Assembly: GCA_905182995.1 (NCBI GenBank)
Contig: CAJJDP010000072.1
Span: 420,351-466,811 of the forward strand
Reading direction: 5' to 3'
DNA length: 46,461 nucleotides
From: Paramecium octaurelia
Taxonomy: Eukaryota; Ciliophora; Oligohymenophorea; Peniculida; Parameciidae
In this document: piece after piece, positions 22,600-35,524 of the stretch
Layout: every line of letters starts with the position of its first letter
Numbering within the stretch: position 1 is the first letter of the stretch
Made by a program: the position numbers and the translations under genes
Notes under the pieces: model-generated
Databases searched by the model: none
The model's input: the letters and a program-made list of their open reading frames with translations, nothing else
Told to the model about the DNA's origin: nothing

Positions 22600-23309
22600 C
22601 AAGAAAGTAAATGAAAAATTATAATTAACTTTAAATGTAGCTCTCACTGCTGAGATGCGAGACTATAATATCATAATTTTGCAACTAAAAGAAAAGTGAT
22701 CCAAACAATAAATATACTAATATTAATCGACGCTAAAAGTATTGTAAGATGACGTTAATGGACTGATGGTCTAATCATTGATAGAATATGATAAATTCAA
22801 TACAATGATATTCACAGCAGAGAGAGACCTGCTAACAATTATTAAGTAATGTTAAATTACCATAAACTTTTATTAAATTTAATGAATAGAAATTTCACAA
22901 CTTTAACTAAACTTTGATATAGGAAATATTTAAAGCTGAAGTTTATCAAAACGCTAAAGAGCTTTATGAGAGTCTCTTTAATCCCAATACAGTTTAATTA
23001 GCGTTTATAATCATAGAACATAAGAAAACTAGGCTAATAAATCATACGACAATGCCCACAGTTGTTCAAATTTATATCAAGAACTAGTTTTCTAATTTTG
23101 AGTTCAACATTTGGAATAAACCTTAAGTTATCAAAATCTATTATTTAAAGTATATCAAATCTGATTTAACTATCATTTATAATGTTGTATCCAGATTGAA
23201 TAGTTAAGAATCTAGATTTTAGAAAGCAATAGTAAGAAGTAAATTGTAAGCTAGTGTACAAACAAAGAAATTTCTATCCTTGATTGTAAAATAATTGACT
23301 TAAAAGTGA
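22600..23309 (+). pseudogene. Coiled-coil-rich unknown protein, TGA and frameshift
   Basis: First frame: NVALTAEMRDYNIIILQLKE, a TGA at 22697-22699, then YQSTLKVLQDDVNGLM, SLIEYDKFNTMIFTAERD and LLTIIKQC. The match then moves to frame 0 (22809-23309, 166 codons): SNVKLPQTFIKFNEQKF, IFKAEVYQNAKELYESLF, VQLAFIIIEHKKTRLINH, SRFQKAIVRSKLQASVQT, ending at TGA 23307-23309. The Glu/Gln/Leu-rich helices suggest a coiled coil. The two frames overlap between 22809 and 22882, so one indel there would join them. Family not identified. Confidence 0.45.
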
Positions 23310-23814
23310 TCTTCAGACTTATCTGAAATAAAAACCCTTCTCCAAACAAACAATAAGTAATCTAAAAATTTTTCTAACTTTTTAATTTATAATTTTATAT
23401 TTCAAAATATGTATGAGTATTTGCGCCCCTGCATTGTATTTTCATGTAATAATTAAGTGAAGTAAGATGATTTTTTCATTTCTTCTCAAATATATCTCTT
23501 TAAGTTCATATGACAAATTAATCAATATTGAAAATTTATTTTTTAGATTTATTTAATCTAAGTGAGAGACAAGAATATTCTCTTGGCATGTATCTTATTA
23601 GTATGATAGTAGGTGAAATGGAATTTTAATCAACGAAGGTCAAGATCGATATGATATGGTGATTATATTTTAACTGTTATTATAAAAATCAATTCATTAT
23701 ATTAACAGAATTTATTTTTTGTTTAATATTATGGTGTTGAGTATCGATAGAATTTTAACTTAGTTTCAGTAGTAATAAGACTGTGCATTAAAAATATTTT
23801 AATTCAATCTGTTG
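23310..23814. other. No gene assigned
   Basis: T- and A-rich, no convincing frame. Confidence 0.35.
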
Positions 23815-24078
23815 CTCTTAGTCTAGTAGAAAATTAAAGTTAAAAAGACAAAAGGATTTAAGAAAGAAAAGGTTGAATTAGAATAACTGATTGATCATCT
23901 TTTTAGAGCTATTACACAAAATCTTAAGTTGCGATTATTCGTTTGTCAAATTAATTTACTTTATCTTTAAAGCTTTACGAAATAGTGTTGTGGTCTATCT
24001 AACCAAAAATAAGTTAGTAATATCATGCTTGTGAAATTGGGACAATAAAATAATAAAAATTAGGGAGTTTCTACTTGA
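23815..24078 (+). pseudogene. Helical fragment of unknown family
   Basis: Open frame to TGA 24076-24078: KVKKTKGFKKEKVELEQLID, HLFRAITQNLKLRLFVCQI, then QSFTKQCCGLSNQKQ. The next frame continues with REFLLDKEEAVCFYKLIQ and a hydrophobic stretch. Basic and helical; it could be the cytosolic part of a membrane protein. No start or family. Confidence 0.35.
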
Positions 24079-24587
24079 TAAGGAAGAAGCTGTTTGTTTC
24101 TATAAACTCATTTAAAAAATTAAGTTCTCTTACTTTTATGACTACATTATTATACTGGGATATTATCTGAATACTGAGATATTTTAATTGAGATTTATAT
24201 CATTTTTTTATTTATTTGCTTCTGTAAGATCTTTTAATTATTGAAATACCAGCTTAAGACGACAGAAGGTTCTCATCAGATATAGCAGTAGAGTTAGTCT
24301 AAAGTTCAATTCTCAACAAGAGGTCAAAGATAGAAAGTGAACTAAAAACAAATTAAATAAAGCTCTTTTTAAATGACAATTAATGATATAATACATCTAT
24401 ATTAGATTTCGGTTGTCTTAAGAATATAAATATATCTTATATATGGTTGCTCTTGAATAGATCAAAACTGAATACGAATAAAAAAATGTCATTTATTTTT
24501 TTATTTTTAATTCTAAATTACATTAATTAACTGCTAGAACTCATCATACAAGACATCTAGCAGGATAGTCCAAATAACAATACCTCT
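24079..24587. other. Continuation of fragmentary sequence, no gene assigned
   Basis: Contains the frame-shifted continuation IRFISFFYLFAS-like hydrophobic sequence and AT-rich DNA; nothing assignable. Confidence 0.3.
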
Positions 24588-25322
24588 ATGAGTAAAAAGG
24601 AGATTTTAGGAATTTCTGTAATATTTAAACTCATTGGAAATGTCTTCTTATATCATGATGGATTTGAGTTCAGCATAAATACCATTTACTGTTTTAAATT
24701 ATTATGTATATTGCAATCAATATCGATGATAAATAGAAAATTTTGGAGTTTAATATTAAGCTCATCAAAATTTTTCATTTATTACAAACATGCATTCTTG
24801 AGTTCTTCAAACTCATAATAAATGTCAATGATTATCATAAACAGTTAATGCAAAATCCAATTCATAACAAGGCATTTATAAAAATTTAATCTTAAATAAA
24901 TTTGTGAGTGTTTGAATATCCAAATAAGAACAAAATTACTAAAATAAAAACTACTTTATAGTCTGTTTCCAAATGAGAGCTGCTAAATACAAATAAGAAG
25001 CATTAACTATAGAATAGAAATTCCCATCTTTGTCTTGAGAAGCAATTATAAAGATTGCACTCTAAGGTGTTTTAGATAGTAAACTACTGAAAACATATAT
25101 CAGACTCTCTTAATTATCGAAATTTTTCCATATATTATCTATTTACTCCTCCATAGACATTAAATGCTATATATTTATACATTAGAGGACCCTTATTTAA
25201 ATTTTATGTTGATTTTTTAATAGGTGGAGCAATTTAATTTTTTTTGGTCAACTATTTGTTCCTTACTAATAAAAAGGAGTCAAACAACAGAAAATTTTGT
25301 GGGATCACTATTTGGTTGTTGA
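24588..25322 (+). CDS. Doubtful 244-codon frame
   Basis: Open from ATG 24588 to TGA 25320-25322 with TAA/TAG as Gln. The product is hydrophobic and basic with no motif. On the opposite strand at about 24900-25130 another frame reads SAIFIIASQDKDGNFYSI and VNASYLYLAALIWKQTI, which looks more like a real protein. I list the longest frame but cannot say which strand is coding; it may be neither. Confidence 0.2.
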
Positions 25323-26199
25323 CTGAGAATGAGAACTCTAAATTCTTAAGCACTCAATTAATAAATCAAATGATAAATTGTTTATTTTATTATATATAAG
25401 GCTTGATATTTTAGGGTCAAAAAATTAATTATATTAAATATCTTCAGAAGCATTATTATCCTCTTCAAGCATTTTACATCTACTTTTTTTGGAGAAAAAA
25501 ACAACCATTTAATCTAATCTGAAATATCTGTGGAGATTATCATTCATAAGATCTTTCGCAACCATAGTTAGAATTTTAAATAATTTTAGAACAAGTAAGA
25601 CCTATTTGATGGTTGAGTAGTTTGGTAGAAAAATCCTTCTATACTTCATCAAATCAGAAAATGGAAATACCTGTGCTAAATTCAAGTGATTAATGAAGAT
25701 TTTATAGTAAAATAAAAGTATTCTGCAGAAATATCCAATCATTGAAAGCAAAAATGTTTCTATATAACAGGCCCATAATACAAGAATGAGGTGATGGAAT
25801 GAAACAGTTTAAAGTTACTGAGAATCATAATTAAAGAGTAAAAAAAGCATTAAATCTACTAAAGACCAGACAAATCAACTTCTATGATAAGGTTGTTGCA
25901 AGTTTACCAAATGATATCTACAAATATTACTCCAAAAATCTTCCTTTTCTCGTTTCACATAAATTAGGCTACTTCGAATAGTGATCATTGAGTCACTTTC
26001 CTTAAATATTTTGTATACATAACAATTTTATCCTTTTATTTATAGCTGCCTCACCTATTCTATTCATTTTTCAGATCTTCTGCTCTATCACATTTTATTA
26101 TAGATAAGGAATCTTTTCTTTTAGGAATTTCTCCAACAAAAAATTCGAGTGTATCAGATTTTCGAAAGATTTTCCATATTGAATTTGGTTGATCAAATC
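25323..26199 (+). other. Possible 5' part of the membrane-protein remnant
   Basis: Short plus frames such as KTYLMVEQFGRKILLYFI and, near 26200, VDQISFYDLTR appear in different frames. Consistent with a decayed upstream coding part; no clean frame. Confidence 0.3.
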
Positions 26200-27835
26200 T
26201 CATTCTATGATTTAACCAGGTAAAGATTTTTTACTATTTGCACACAAAGCTTTGTAGAGGAATAGTATGCTTGATAATCTTCTCATGCCTCAAGTATGGC
26301 AATTCTTTTCTATTTCTAGCCTTACAAGTATGGCTCAGTTCTTAACCACTTCGTTGCAAATCAACCTTCTAGAATTAAGTTCATTTTACTTGAATTCCTA
26401 CTTCAACTAAAATGAACTTTATACCCTTTAATGGTTTAAGAGCATTTATACAATTATGATCAATCCAAATGTAAAGCCTAATTTGTTTATGGAATTCACT
26501 AAAGTTATCTTAAGACTTCTTTCCATTTTGACAATTACCTTATTAGCTAATCGATGAGTAGGAACGACATATAAGAATTAAAATAACTGAAAAATCCTAA
26601 AGAACAAAAACACAAACTATTAATAGTTACTTAGCAATAAATTTTGCCTATGCTGATGACGCTGCTATAACTTCTTTAATACTTTTTGCTGGATTGATTG
26701 CTACTCAATCCATTAGACTCGCAGATAATTATGGGTGCAACTTATTCTTTTATTAATTGTTTGTGTTGTAGTTGTTGATTTCTGGACTGATCCTTCTTTT
26801 AATCTTAAGTAATCTTCAAGTATTTTCAGCCAACTATTTTTTCTCATATTATCCTTTATTAGAGATAATTCCCTCTCAACTGTAATTCAACTCTCCATTT
26901 TTTAATTAAGTGCTATTATAAATTTCTTAATATATTTTTGGGGTTTGTAATTTTAAGGAATAGATGATTGAAACTTTTGAATGAATTGAGGTTTCATATC
27001 CTACTTTCTGAATATATACGATTTCTTTACCCCTATGCATATCTCTTGGCATCGGAGTGTCTGATTCTTCCTAATTCCATATTCCTTTTTTCTCAGAATT
27101 CGTATGAAGACTTTTAAAGATACTTTATTTAGAAATCCTAAATAGAGAAGATGGAGGAGAGTCTGTTGGCTTCTGTTATAAACTATTGATTCCAGATTAG
27201 ATGATTTATAAGTTGATATTTTTTTCAGCCATTATTTAAAATTTTATATATATTATTAAAAATTTAATAAATTAATCGAGTTAGTATCTCTTGATAAGAT
27301 ATTAACAAAATAATCTTCTTCTAGTCATACTGATTAATGTGCTGCTTTACTATTATATTGTTTTTTTAAGTCCTTCTATTCATATGCCTTAATATGCACA
27401 CTAAATTTAATATTGCTGAGCCTAGAGAGCAAGCCTCAATTTCTTTTTCTTTATGATCTGTCCAATTTTGTTGTTTTGCAAGACAAAACCTTCTGCTTGG
27501 CGGATTAAATTCTATCTCATAGTGATCATCTATTTGCTTCTTTAAATTTCCAGATCTATTGCTTAGTGGATTAAAATTTTCTGCTTTCTTATGCTAAACT
27601 CATTTTCATCTACCAAAAGTTCTTTTCCTTTTCAACCCAATTGAGTAATGACAATTCTAAATCATTGATTTTGAATGCTAAAGAATAACTTGCCATCAGT
27701 TTCACCTAAACTCACCTTTTTATCCAGCTCATTAACGTAGGAATGTTATTAAATGCTACAAAAATTGGCAGTTTAGAATCCTTCTAGGATGGAGAAGATT
27801 CTTCAATTTTATCAAACAGAAAAGGTAGTCAGTGA
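26200..27835 (+). pseudogene. Multi-pass membrane protein remnant in several frames
   Basis: Frame A (ending TGA 26555-26557): MLDNLLMPQVWQFFSISSLT, SLQINLLELSSFYLNSYFNQ, WFKSIYTIMINPNVKPNLF, FTKVILRLLSILTITLLANR. Frame B (ending TGA 26982-26984): NSYLAINFAYADDAAITSLI, LFAGLIATQSIRLADNYG, then a long hydrophobic stretch (LLISGLILLLILSNLQVF). Frame C, open from about 27240 to TGA 27833-27835, gives SLICTLNLI-type sequence and NDNSKSLILNAKEQLAISF, DGEDSSILSNRKGSQ. The hydrophobic segments alternate with polar loops, as in the C-terminal multi-pass part of large ciliate cysteine-rich surface proteins. That family placement is an inference; the breaks are visible. Confidence 0.5.
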
Positions 27836-28567
27836 ACCACCTTTCAGCTATGCTAGCAGTTTTACCAAAAAATTGATAGCCATTGCTATAAATATATAAT
27901 AAATGTAAAACAAAATATAATGTGATGCTTCCGCTTAAAAAAACGGAATTGAAACATGGAAACGCTCAAATTCAGTATTTTTATTCAAATATTGATGGAA
28001 TATTTGCATTATTGTAAATGTTTGTACAAAAGAGATTTTGGCATTTCTATTGTCTAAATAGTATGATCAATTCAATGTGAGATCTTTTTTTAAACAATAA
28101 AAAACAAGATGTTTGTAGTCATATGTGATGAATCCTTAAACAAAGTAGATGTACCAATTAATTTTTATAAAAGTACAAGAAGTACAAGTATTGCAAATGA
28201 GGATATCAAGCACATCTATTGATAATAAAAAATAGAAAGAGCAATAAATTCAGGACTGAATGTAAATAACATCCATAGCTGTTTTACTTCAATTGTAATA
28301 TGCATGTCTTAAATATTAAGATGCTCTTCATATAGATCACTAGTTGAAGATCGGTTACTTCCAATCTAAGTTTTATAAAATTATCTGATGTTTTAGCTCT
28401 AAATTACACTTTTTTCTTTCGTTTGCAGAGGTGATGGTAAGCAGTCAAGAATTAATTTATATATGAATATAAACTTATTTGTAAAATTTAGTGATTTGTG
28501 ATAGGAACTTTATAACTTTACTATCATTATTTTTGATGGACTTTAATGGCCCCCAAGAGGCCTATGA
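27836..28567 (+). other. Probable decayed upstream part of the UBR-like gene
   Basis: A plus frame at about 28100-28250 reads YVMNPQTKQMYQLIFIKVQE and VQVLQMRISSTSI before a TGA. It may belong to the next gene, but the link is not proven. Confidence 0.3.
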
Positions 28568-30914
28568 GGATTTATTAAGAACTAGTAACCTAGCCCCAGA
28601 GTAATTTAGATAAGATCTGTTGAGCCTGTTAAAAAGGACTTTGCTAGTGACATAGTATTTTTAAAGTGTGGAATTCCAAAACTCTAGAAGGGCTAAGCGA
28701 AATTGTATAAGGAAGAAATGAAACCAAAAGAAGTATCACTTGAACAGGTCGATGTAGCTTATATTTAACTATATGCCTTTTTATTTGGCTCTCTGGGAAT
28801 AAATGATATTGTCTCCAGTTATAAAGAAATTGCAAAATTCTTCGGTTACAAATCTGATCCTTAATTTCTTATTTGTAGAATTGCTTAAACTGATTATAAT
28901 CTGATTTAATGTGTAGGAGACATGTTTGGAAATGAGTTTTTAAAAAGGCTTAAACAAATTATTCCAAACAATCTTCTTCGATTAGTCATTTTACCAAGTG
29001 AATGATCTTCGAGAACTTTTGAAAAAGTTTAGTTATGACAGCAGCTGGGATTTATAAAATATTATTTTGGGTTCTTGTGAATTAAATTAAGATAATGAAT
29101 AATTGTAATTAAAAAGATCGCCTTAACCTGTTTAATATGAACCAATTTTTGCTTCATTGGTATTAGAACTAAAAGAATAAATAACAGAAAAATTGAAAAC
29201 CTAAAATGACAAATAATCTGAGTTATTTGGAGCTGCTCTAGCTTATGAACTATCCCAAATAAACGAACACAAATCAACATTAACATATAAGAGGTTAGCC
29301 ATTCTTAAAGCCATTGTTTTAGACCAAGAATAATAAGTACTTCAAAATATTATTGAATAAATACAAGGTTAACAGGAGTTGGGACTAATTTAAAATATTT
29401 CTTAAATATTGGAGGATTATTCTGTCTACATTAACTTAGTAAGTTTATGAAATAAACATTTTAAAAACACAAATAAAACTCTCTAAGAGTATTTGAGTAG
29501 TATTTTTTCAATCTGTTTATAATTCATATAAAATTTTAATTTAACTTAAACATCAAACAGCATTTATGAAATATTTGCAAGGTAACTTGACGAAACCTTT
29601 AGTTTAAATTCCTCCTAAGTTGAAAATGATGCTTAAAGAGCCTGTAAATCATAACTATTGAAGAGAAAGGTCTAGAATAAATTTGAAAATATGGGATCAG
29701 CACTTAGTATTCAAATTACAGAAGTTCCACCTGAAATGAGTAACGACAATTGCTCTTTATGCTAATTGCAATTTGAAAAATAAGAAATATAATATCATGC
29801 TTTATTGACTTCTTATACAAATATTAATAAACATATTAATGCGATGCCCTAAAAATACCAACAAACTAATAAACAGACATTCTCTAGCTTATTATTTTAA
29901 TTGCTGAGTGATTTAAACAAATTTAAATTGAAAAACACCCATTTATTATTATAAGATGTCTTAGCTCTATTAAGAATACTGTTTTAAAGCAATTAAACTA
30001 CAGTTTTAGAAGAAGTAGTTCAAAATGATTAATAGACCCTTTTTAGAATCTTAAATTTAATATTACAATTTATGATAAAGTAAAATAACATTAATGATTT
30101 AAAATCAGGATTGTGTTTAATATTTAATAATAACATTAATCAATCTGCGATAATTCAAGCTTTAACCGAAAACCTAATCATTTCATAAATTGAATAAAAG
30201 TCACTGCCATATTATCTAGATAGAATAAGTAAGGACTTAAAATAGCATTATATAAACAAATTTCTTTTGAACTTCAAAGAATTGTTATTAAGGTATTATC
30301 TTCACCTTACCAAAAACAAAAATGTAAATTTTGCCATTGTAGAGAATGGAGAATTAGGAGCAGATCAATACCTTTGTTTGATTTGTCTTAAGAAGATGTG
30401 TACTCATTATTGTGGAAGACCATAAAATGTAAATATTTAGTCTTAATTTAGACATAATTTGGAAATTTGTCCAGACATTGTTAGAAAAGACATTCAGGTA
30501 AAACCTTGTATCTTAACTTAAAAACAGTTAAATTATCATCATGCAATCGCCATACATCACACTTCACGTTTACCCCTTACATTAAAATTTAATAGGAGAA
30601 TTACTGTACATAGGGTATTATCCATCAATTCATTAGAAAAATTTCATGTTAAATCTTAAAGCCATAGATTAGATTATAGAAATTATCCTTACAGATAAAT
30701 TTTTTCATAAATTATTTTAAAATCTCAATAAAGTGTAAAGAACCATATTGTGAATTTATTAAATGCATTCATAAAAATGTATATATTTCATAATTTCAGT
30801 TTTACTTTTGTACAAGAAACATTCAAGCAATCTTTTAGGGTTTTTTATCCCTAAGTATTGTATTCGTATATTTTCAATAGTTGGTTTTACTTTGACTCCC
30901 TGCACTAAGGCTGA
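28568..30914 (+). pseudogene. UBR-like E3 ubiquitin ligase, C-terminal half, with TGA and frameshift
   Basis: First frame (28568-29005): KEEMKPKEVSLEQVDVAY, YAFLFGSLGINDIVSSYKEI. The frame then shifts by one and stays open from about 28908 to TGA 30912-30914 apart from one TGA at 29448-29450, about 670 codons. It contains a zinc-binding RING-like start (NDNCSLCQLQFEKQEIQYHA, Cys near 29751) and a C-terminal cysteine/histidine cluster (DQYLCLICLKKMCTHYCGR then FRHNLEICPD, from 30375). This CxxC...C..C...H...C pattern after a RING resembles the C-terminal autoinhibitory zinc domain of UBR1/UBR3-type N-recognins, which ubiquitinate proteins with destabilising N-termini. The UBR box would lie upstream and is not visible. 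Family assignment is moderate; coding status of the 670-codon frame is strong. Confidence 0.6.
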
Positions 30915-31787
30915 TTGATATAAATTGTTGTAGTCTTTTAATTCTTGTCTCTCTTGCTGTATTTAAGAGTATAAATTCTACTTCAGAAATGTGCACTAAA
31001 TTATATAACTCCTGGCATCCCTTTTTCGATTCCATCCTGTGTGCATTCAAAGAATATTTAATTATTTTATCATTTAAATATTACATTTTGCATTTCAGAC
31101 TGCATCTGATACAAATAATATCTGTAATAATAGGAATACTATTTTGAAATCTAAAGTTAAATATAAATAAATTAATTAAAGGCAAGGTCAAAATGTAGCC
31201 TTCATTAGTATTAAAAAAATATATTTATTTTCCATAAAAATTTGTTAACAATAGACAAATTATTTTTCAAGATATATTGTTTATTCAGCGATTTGGTCCA
31301 TCCCTACTTTCTTCTTTGTAGGGTACTATTTAATAATATCTACTAGAGTATTTAAATTGATATAATTACCTGTTGCCAATCTTAGGATCAAATTAATATT
31401 TAATAAGAAATTCGCATTTTCGCTGAATCTAAATTAGAAAAACATATTTTATAATCTTAGTAATCATTCTGAATTGAAAATGCAGTAATTATTGAGAGAA
31501 ATATAAATTAAGAAAAAATTGAAATTTTGTGGTTTTTCGGTTAGAAATTATTTCTGAAACTTCTAATATGCTGATTAAAACTACAACCCTTTGATTTAAG
31601 AGAGTCAAGATAATCACATTCACATTTTATTTAAATTTAAATTAACCTTGCCACTCTAGCTTAATTATTTGGATTAAGAGCATTGAGATATTTCACACCT
31701 TAAGTCTGCCTAGGACAATGGTTTTCATCAAATAATGGAGTATGTTAATAATTTGTAGTAATTCAGATTCTTCTTGTTTTTTATTAG
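30915..31787. other. Mostly non-coding, possible last exon upstream of next gene
   Basis: AT-rich. Just before 31788 a candidate 33-nt intron runs 31755-31787 (gtagtaatt...tattag) and is preceded by NGFHQIMEYVNNL in one frame, so the next gene may begin here. Confidence 0.35.
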
Positions 31788-32421
31788 GTTGAATAGTCAG
31801 GTGCAACAAAAAAATACAGGAAAACACATATTATTGAAAGGGACGATAAAGAAGTGCCTGGATTGTAAGAAGTCGTCTTGACATAAGATCTTTCAGAATA
31901 ATTTGGAAGCAATTACGGTCAACTGAAACCTGGCATTATTGAAAAAAAAGAGAGAATTTTTTTGTCTTACTTGAATTATCTCTGTTTGGCATTTGTTCAA
32001 TCATCAATCCAGAACATCAACTGTTGTTTTACATATACTTTGTGCTTCAAATAAAATGTAAAATCTAAGGTAGAAATATGGCTAGTTGCTATTTTTCAAT
32101 TACTTGGAATAACTAGATCTTTATCTTATTGACTTCAGACTGATACCCTTGATTGGAATTAATTTGGTTAATCAAGGCATTTGTCATAATGATAAGGAAT
32201 GTAAGAGTGCTTATGACAAATATTGCTATTATAGTATTATGTTGATTAATAATATATTTTTTGCAAAGTGTTTGAGCAACATTACACGACTTTTTAATCT
32301 TAATTGTTTTTCACTCTATTACTTACTTGCTCCTGAAATAAGTGTATCCAGATTCTTCCCATCTATTATTGTTCTTGGTTGGGAGGGTAAATAAAAAACT
32401 ATTTAGATGGATTAATCATGA
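31788..32421 (+). pseudogene. Membrane protein of unknown family in two frames
   Basis: Frame 0 (31788-32132) is acidic then hydrophobic: KYRKTHIIERDDKEVPGLQE, EQFGSNYGQLKPGIIEKKER, FLSYLNYLCLAFVQSS. Another frame carries the continuation to TGA 32419-32421: IPLIGINLVNQGICHNDKE, CYYSIMLINNIFFAKCL, YYLLAPEISVSRFFPSII. The order charged N-part, several hydrophobic segments, conserved-looking FFPSII is that of a multi-pass membrane protein. One frameshift between about 32060 and 32149 is needed. Family unknown. Confidence 0.4.
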
Positions 32422-33038
32422 TTGATATTCAATTGCAATATTGAAAGTTGAACCATCATTTCATTGAGCTTAATCACTTTCTAACCTAACAAAGAATTCA
32501 CAAGGTATATCAACTGTTCCAAATTGGAGGAAGCATAGTTTCAATTTAGAAAAATATATACATGAGGCATAAAGATAAACTTCAGTGCCTGTTTGTTTTA
32601 TCATGAAAATAGGACTTTGATCAAGTAGGATTGAGGATTGAATTACTTAATTAAAAGACAATTACAATGTCCATCAAAGTTATAAAAGTTGATGCAGAAG
32701 TGGCATAACCAAACGATCAAAGAATTTGATCTTGAATGTTCTGTCAGACCATTATAAAATATATTCATTGCAATATATGTCGCAGGAGATGCAATTGATA
32801 TTGCTGCTAAATGATATTTGATGATACTTAGTAGATGAATTGCTTTTGATTTTATATCAAAAAGGAATTTGATTCATTTAAATAAAAAATATGAGTATTC
32901 ATGCTAGTGTCCATCTTATTTAATTATTTAAAGCAATGGTAGACTTTGCTCTGCAAAAACCATTAAGTCTATTTATATAATTGATGATACCTTTTTAATG
33001 AAGGTTAAATTAGACTACAAGCATATATTGTAGAATGA
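32422..33038. other. No gene assigned
   Basis: Short alternating frames on the plus strand; base composition starts to look less AT-extreme. Nothing assignable. Confidence 0.3.
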
Positions 33039-33371
33039 AGGAGATTGTCTAAATCATAACACGTTGTAGCTATTCTCATTTAAACCAGAACAGTATCTCT
33101 GATAATGATTACAAAGGACCCAGATGGTAAGAAGGGTAGTGATCAAAAGATAAGCTATATTCTATTGTAGAAATTTACTTTCTACAACTAGCAGAATTTA
33201 GAAATGGAATTAAAGAGAGAATACTAATAAATGATATGCGACATTGACACTAAAAAATGTACTGGCTGTATAGTAAATTTCTTACAACGTATGAATGCAT
33301 TATTGTCATATTCTAATTCATTACTTTAGGAGACATTTTAAAAACGATATTTTTTCCATAATTTTGAATGA
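33039..33371 (+). pseudogene. Unknown plus-strand coding fragment 1 of the 33-46 kb region
   Basis: Frame 0 open for 110 codons: VAILIQTRTVSLIMITKDP, KKGSDQKISYILLQKFTFYN, LEMELKREYQQMICDID, TKKCTGCIVNFLQRMNALL, ending at TGA 33369-33371. From about 33340 another frame continues plausibly (LNDGKFFDIKLLILFNTFA, SKYKVPGYATCIIMLFLFG), interrupted by TGA at 33451. Helical and mixed; no family recognised. Confidence 0.4.
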
Positions 33372-33686
33372 TGGCAAATTTTTTGATATCAAATTATTAA
33401 TTCTATTCAATACATTTGCCACATTCACAACTGAAGGCAAGCATACAATCTGAAAATGTAAAACCTTTAGTATTAAGACACTTTTAAGAAGTTTTTTCAT
33501 TTCATCCAAATATAAAGTGCCTGGTTATGCAACTTGCATAATAATGCTTTTTCTATTCGGGTATAGTCTTCAGATATATGATAGAAGGTGAATTCCTCAA
33601 ATGGATGATAAAATCTATGATTGAAGAAATACAAAATTAAAATTTTAGTATTAATTTCATAAGTAACATAATGCCTCAAACAGGAT

Positions 33687-34460
33687 AGCTGGACTCAAGT
33701 AATCGAATTTCCTTACGCTATAATTAGAATAATTTTAATTATTTCAAGTCACTGGAGGAAACAATCATAAAAAATTAGAATTGCCCATCTGAAGAATTAT
33801 ATTCAAAATGAATACAGATATGCATAAAGTTCAATTATGCTTTAAACAATCAAAGTTGCAAACTTACCAGAATATTTAAGTACCAGATAATAGCAGCAAC
33901 AAAGGATAATTGAAGTTGAAACTACTAACAATTAATTAAACAACAGATAAAATGCTGTTATACAATATGAACATGTCTGATCTGCAATAAGACAAAGTAA
34001 CTGATATTAGAAACAAAAAGTTTAGTAATTAGTTGAATTTGATTGCAGTCAATGTAGGCATCGCAAAAATCTATAAAATTCTTTACTGATTTTCAATATT
34101 AATAGATACTTTACAAGCATTAAGGCAATCAGAACATTATCCAAATTTACATAATTCCTTTTAGACAAACGACAATTGCAAGTACATTGCGTTGCTATTG
34201 CCAAAATTCTAACTTAAGCCTATTCTTAATCATCACAAATGTTTTCACGTCTGGCTACCCCAATTATACACAAAAAGCTTAATGATGGATAATAAATTTT
34301 TCATCCTTGCAAAGTGTGTCAAGTATTGTGCATAAGCCAGTCTTAGAATTTGCATTTTCAAGTTGAAATGCATCCATCTGCTGATACATAGTATGAACTA
34401 CAGATAATCTACAGAAATAAATCTAGGATAATGTTTTCCGTTTATTTGTCAAGATTTTGA
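33687..34460 (+). pseudogene. Unknown plus-strand coding fragment 2, two TGAs
   Basis: Frame 0 runs 258 codons with TGAs only at 33978 and 34002. It reads IRIAHLKNYIQNEYRYAQSS, TIKVANLPEYLSTRQQQQQR, then after the stops LVEFDCSQCRHRKNLQN, INRYFTSIKAIRTLSKFTQF, IFHPCKVCQVLCISQSQN and FQVEMHPSADTQYELQII, ending at TGA 34458-34460. Two C-X2-C pairs (CSQC, CKVC) might bind metal. The motif HPSAD recurs at 37957. Family not recognised. Confidence 0.45.
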
Positions 34461-35524
34461 CTTCATGTAGAATGTAGAAATTAATGAAAAGTGTGGACAG
34501 TTTTGAATACTACTAGCTCTATAATCACTATTAACTAAGATGCCATCATTACAATAAACAATTTCAGTTTCCACATATTAATTAAAAACACGAGAGGGTT
34601 CATAATGATATATTGGTACAAATTTTGTACGCAAATCTTTGGTACACAAGAGACCGTTGCGTTTGACATAATAGGAATCAGCAGTACAATCTGAATATTA
34701 AATATAAATTTCAGGATTTGCAATAAGAGCCTGAATATTATGAGAAGTCTTTCAATTCCCTTTTCATGGCATATCAAAGAAGGCATGAACTTGCAATTTC
34801 CGCTTGATTGTAACCTAGGATAAGGATAAAGCATAAGAAATTAATATTCAATTCTTATCAGATGTAAAATATCAAGGGACAAAGCTTGACTTCTATCAGT
34901 TAACGAAGTATATTTGCAATAATTTAAGAGAGTAGAAAGACGAGGAATCCATAATTACTCGAGGAATTTTTGAGCAATCATTTAATAAAACAATATATCA
35001 CTATGTAATATTATGATTGTGCTCGTCATCTAGTTTTATTCTCAAAAGAAACCAATAAATGTAAATAGGTTAAATTTAAAGAAGATATCGAAAATTAATA
35101 TGTATTTTAGTTTTAGTATTAGCAAATCAGATGGTTATTTTTACACGATCGTCTAAGAGTTAAGTTCTAAAAGAATAGGTTTTTGGTACAGAAAATTTTG
35201 AGACAAAATTTGGACAATGGAGACATGGAAGCTTATTGAAAGTAGGGGGTCAAAAAATGATTTCTTCAAATTGTTTAAAGGTTCCATTTCTCTCAACATC
35301 TTCAAAAAAATCTTGACGCAATTAAGAATCTTACATCTCTTGCTTTATCATTTAGGTTATCCTAAATAATAAATGTTAATCCTCTTAGGCTTCTAAAGAA
35401 TCTCAAAAGTCATCATCTTTTGTATGGGCTTGCGGTGTAATGGTAGAGTTAGATGTGGTTCCCATTTTCACAATTTCAGTCAAACAATTACTGAATATCT
35501 TATTAGAGATTACATTCTTTCTTT
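34461..35524. other. Short coding-like piece, otherwise unassigned
   Basis: One frame (about 34667-34807) reads KYKFQDLQQEPEYYEKSFNS then LFMAYQRRHELAISA and a TGA. On the minus strand near 35400-35500, MGTTSNSTITPQAHTKDDD may continue the next feature. No complete gene. Confidence 0.3.

Noticed and set aside
26650..26680. YADD motif (NFAYADDAAI) resembling a reverse-transcriptase active site
   Set aside because: The same frame continues into long hydrophobic membrane segments, and no other reverse-transcriptase motif is present on either side.
35430..35470. tRNA-like string gcggtgtaatggtagag
   Set aside because: No anticodon or T-arm follows at the right spacing, and the opposite strand encodes a plausible peptide (MGTTSNSTITPQAHTKDDD).
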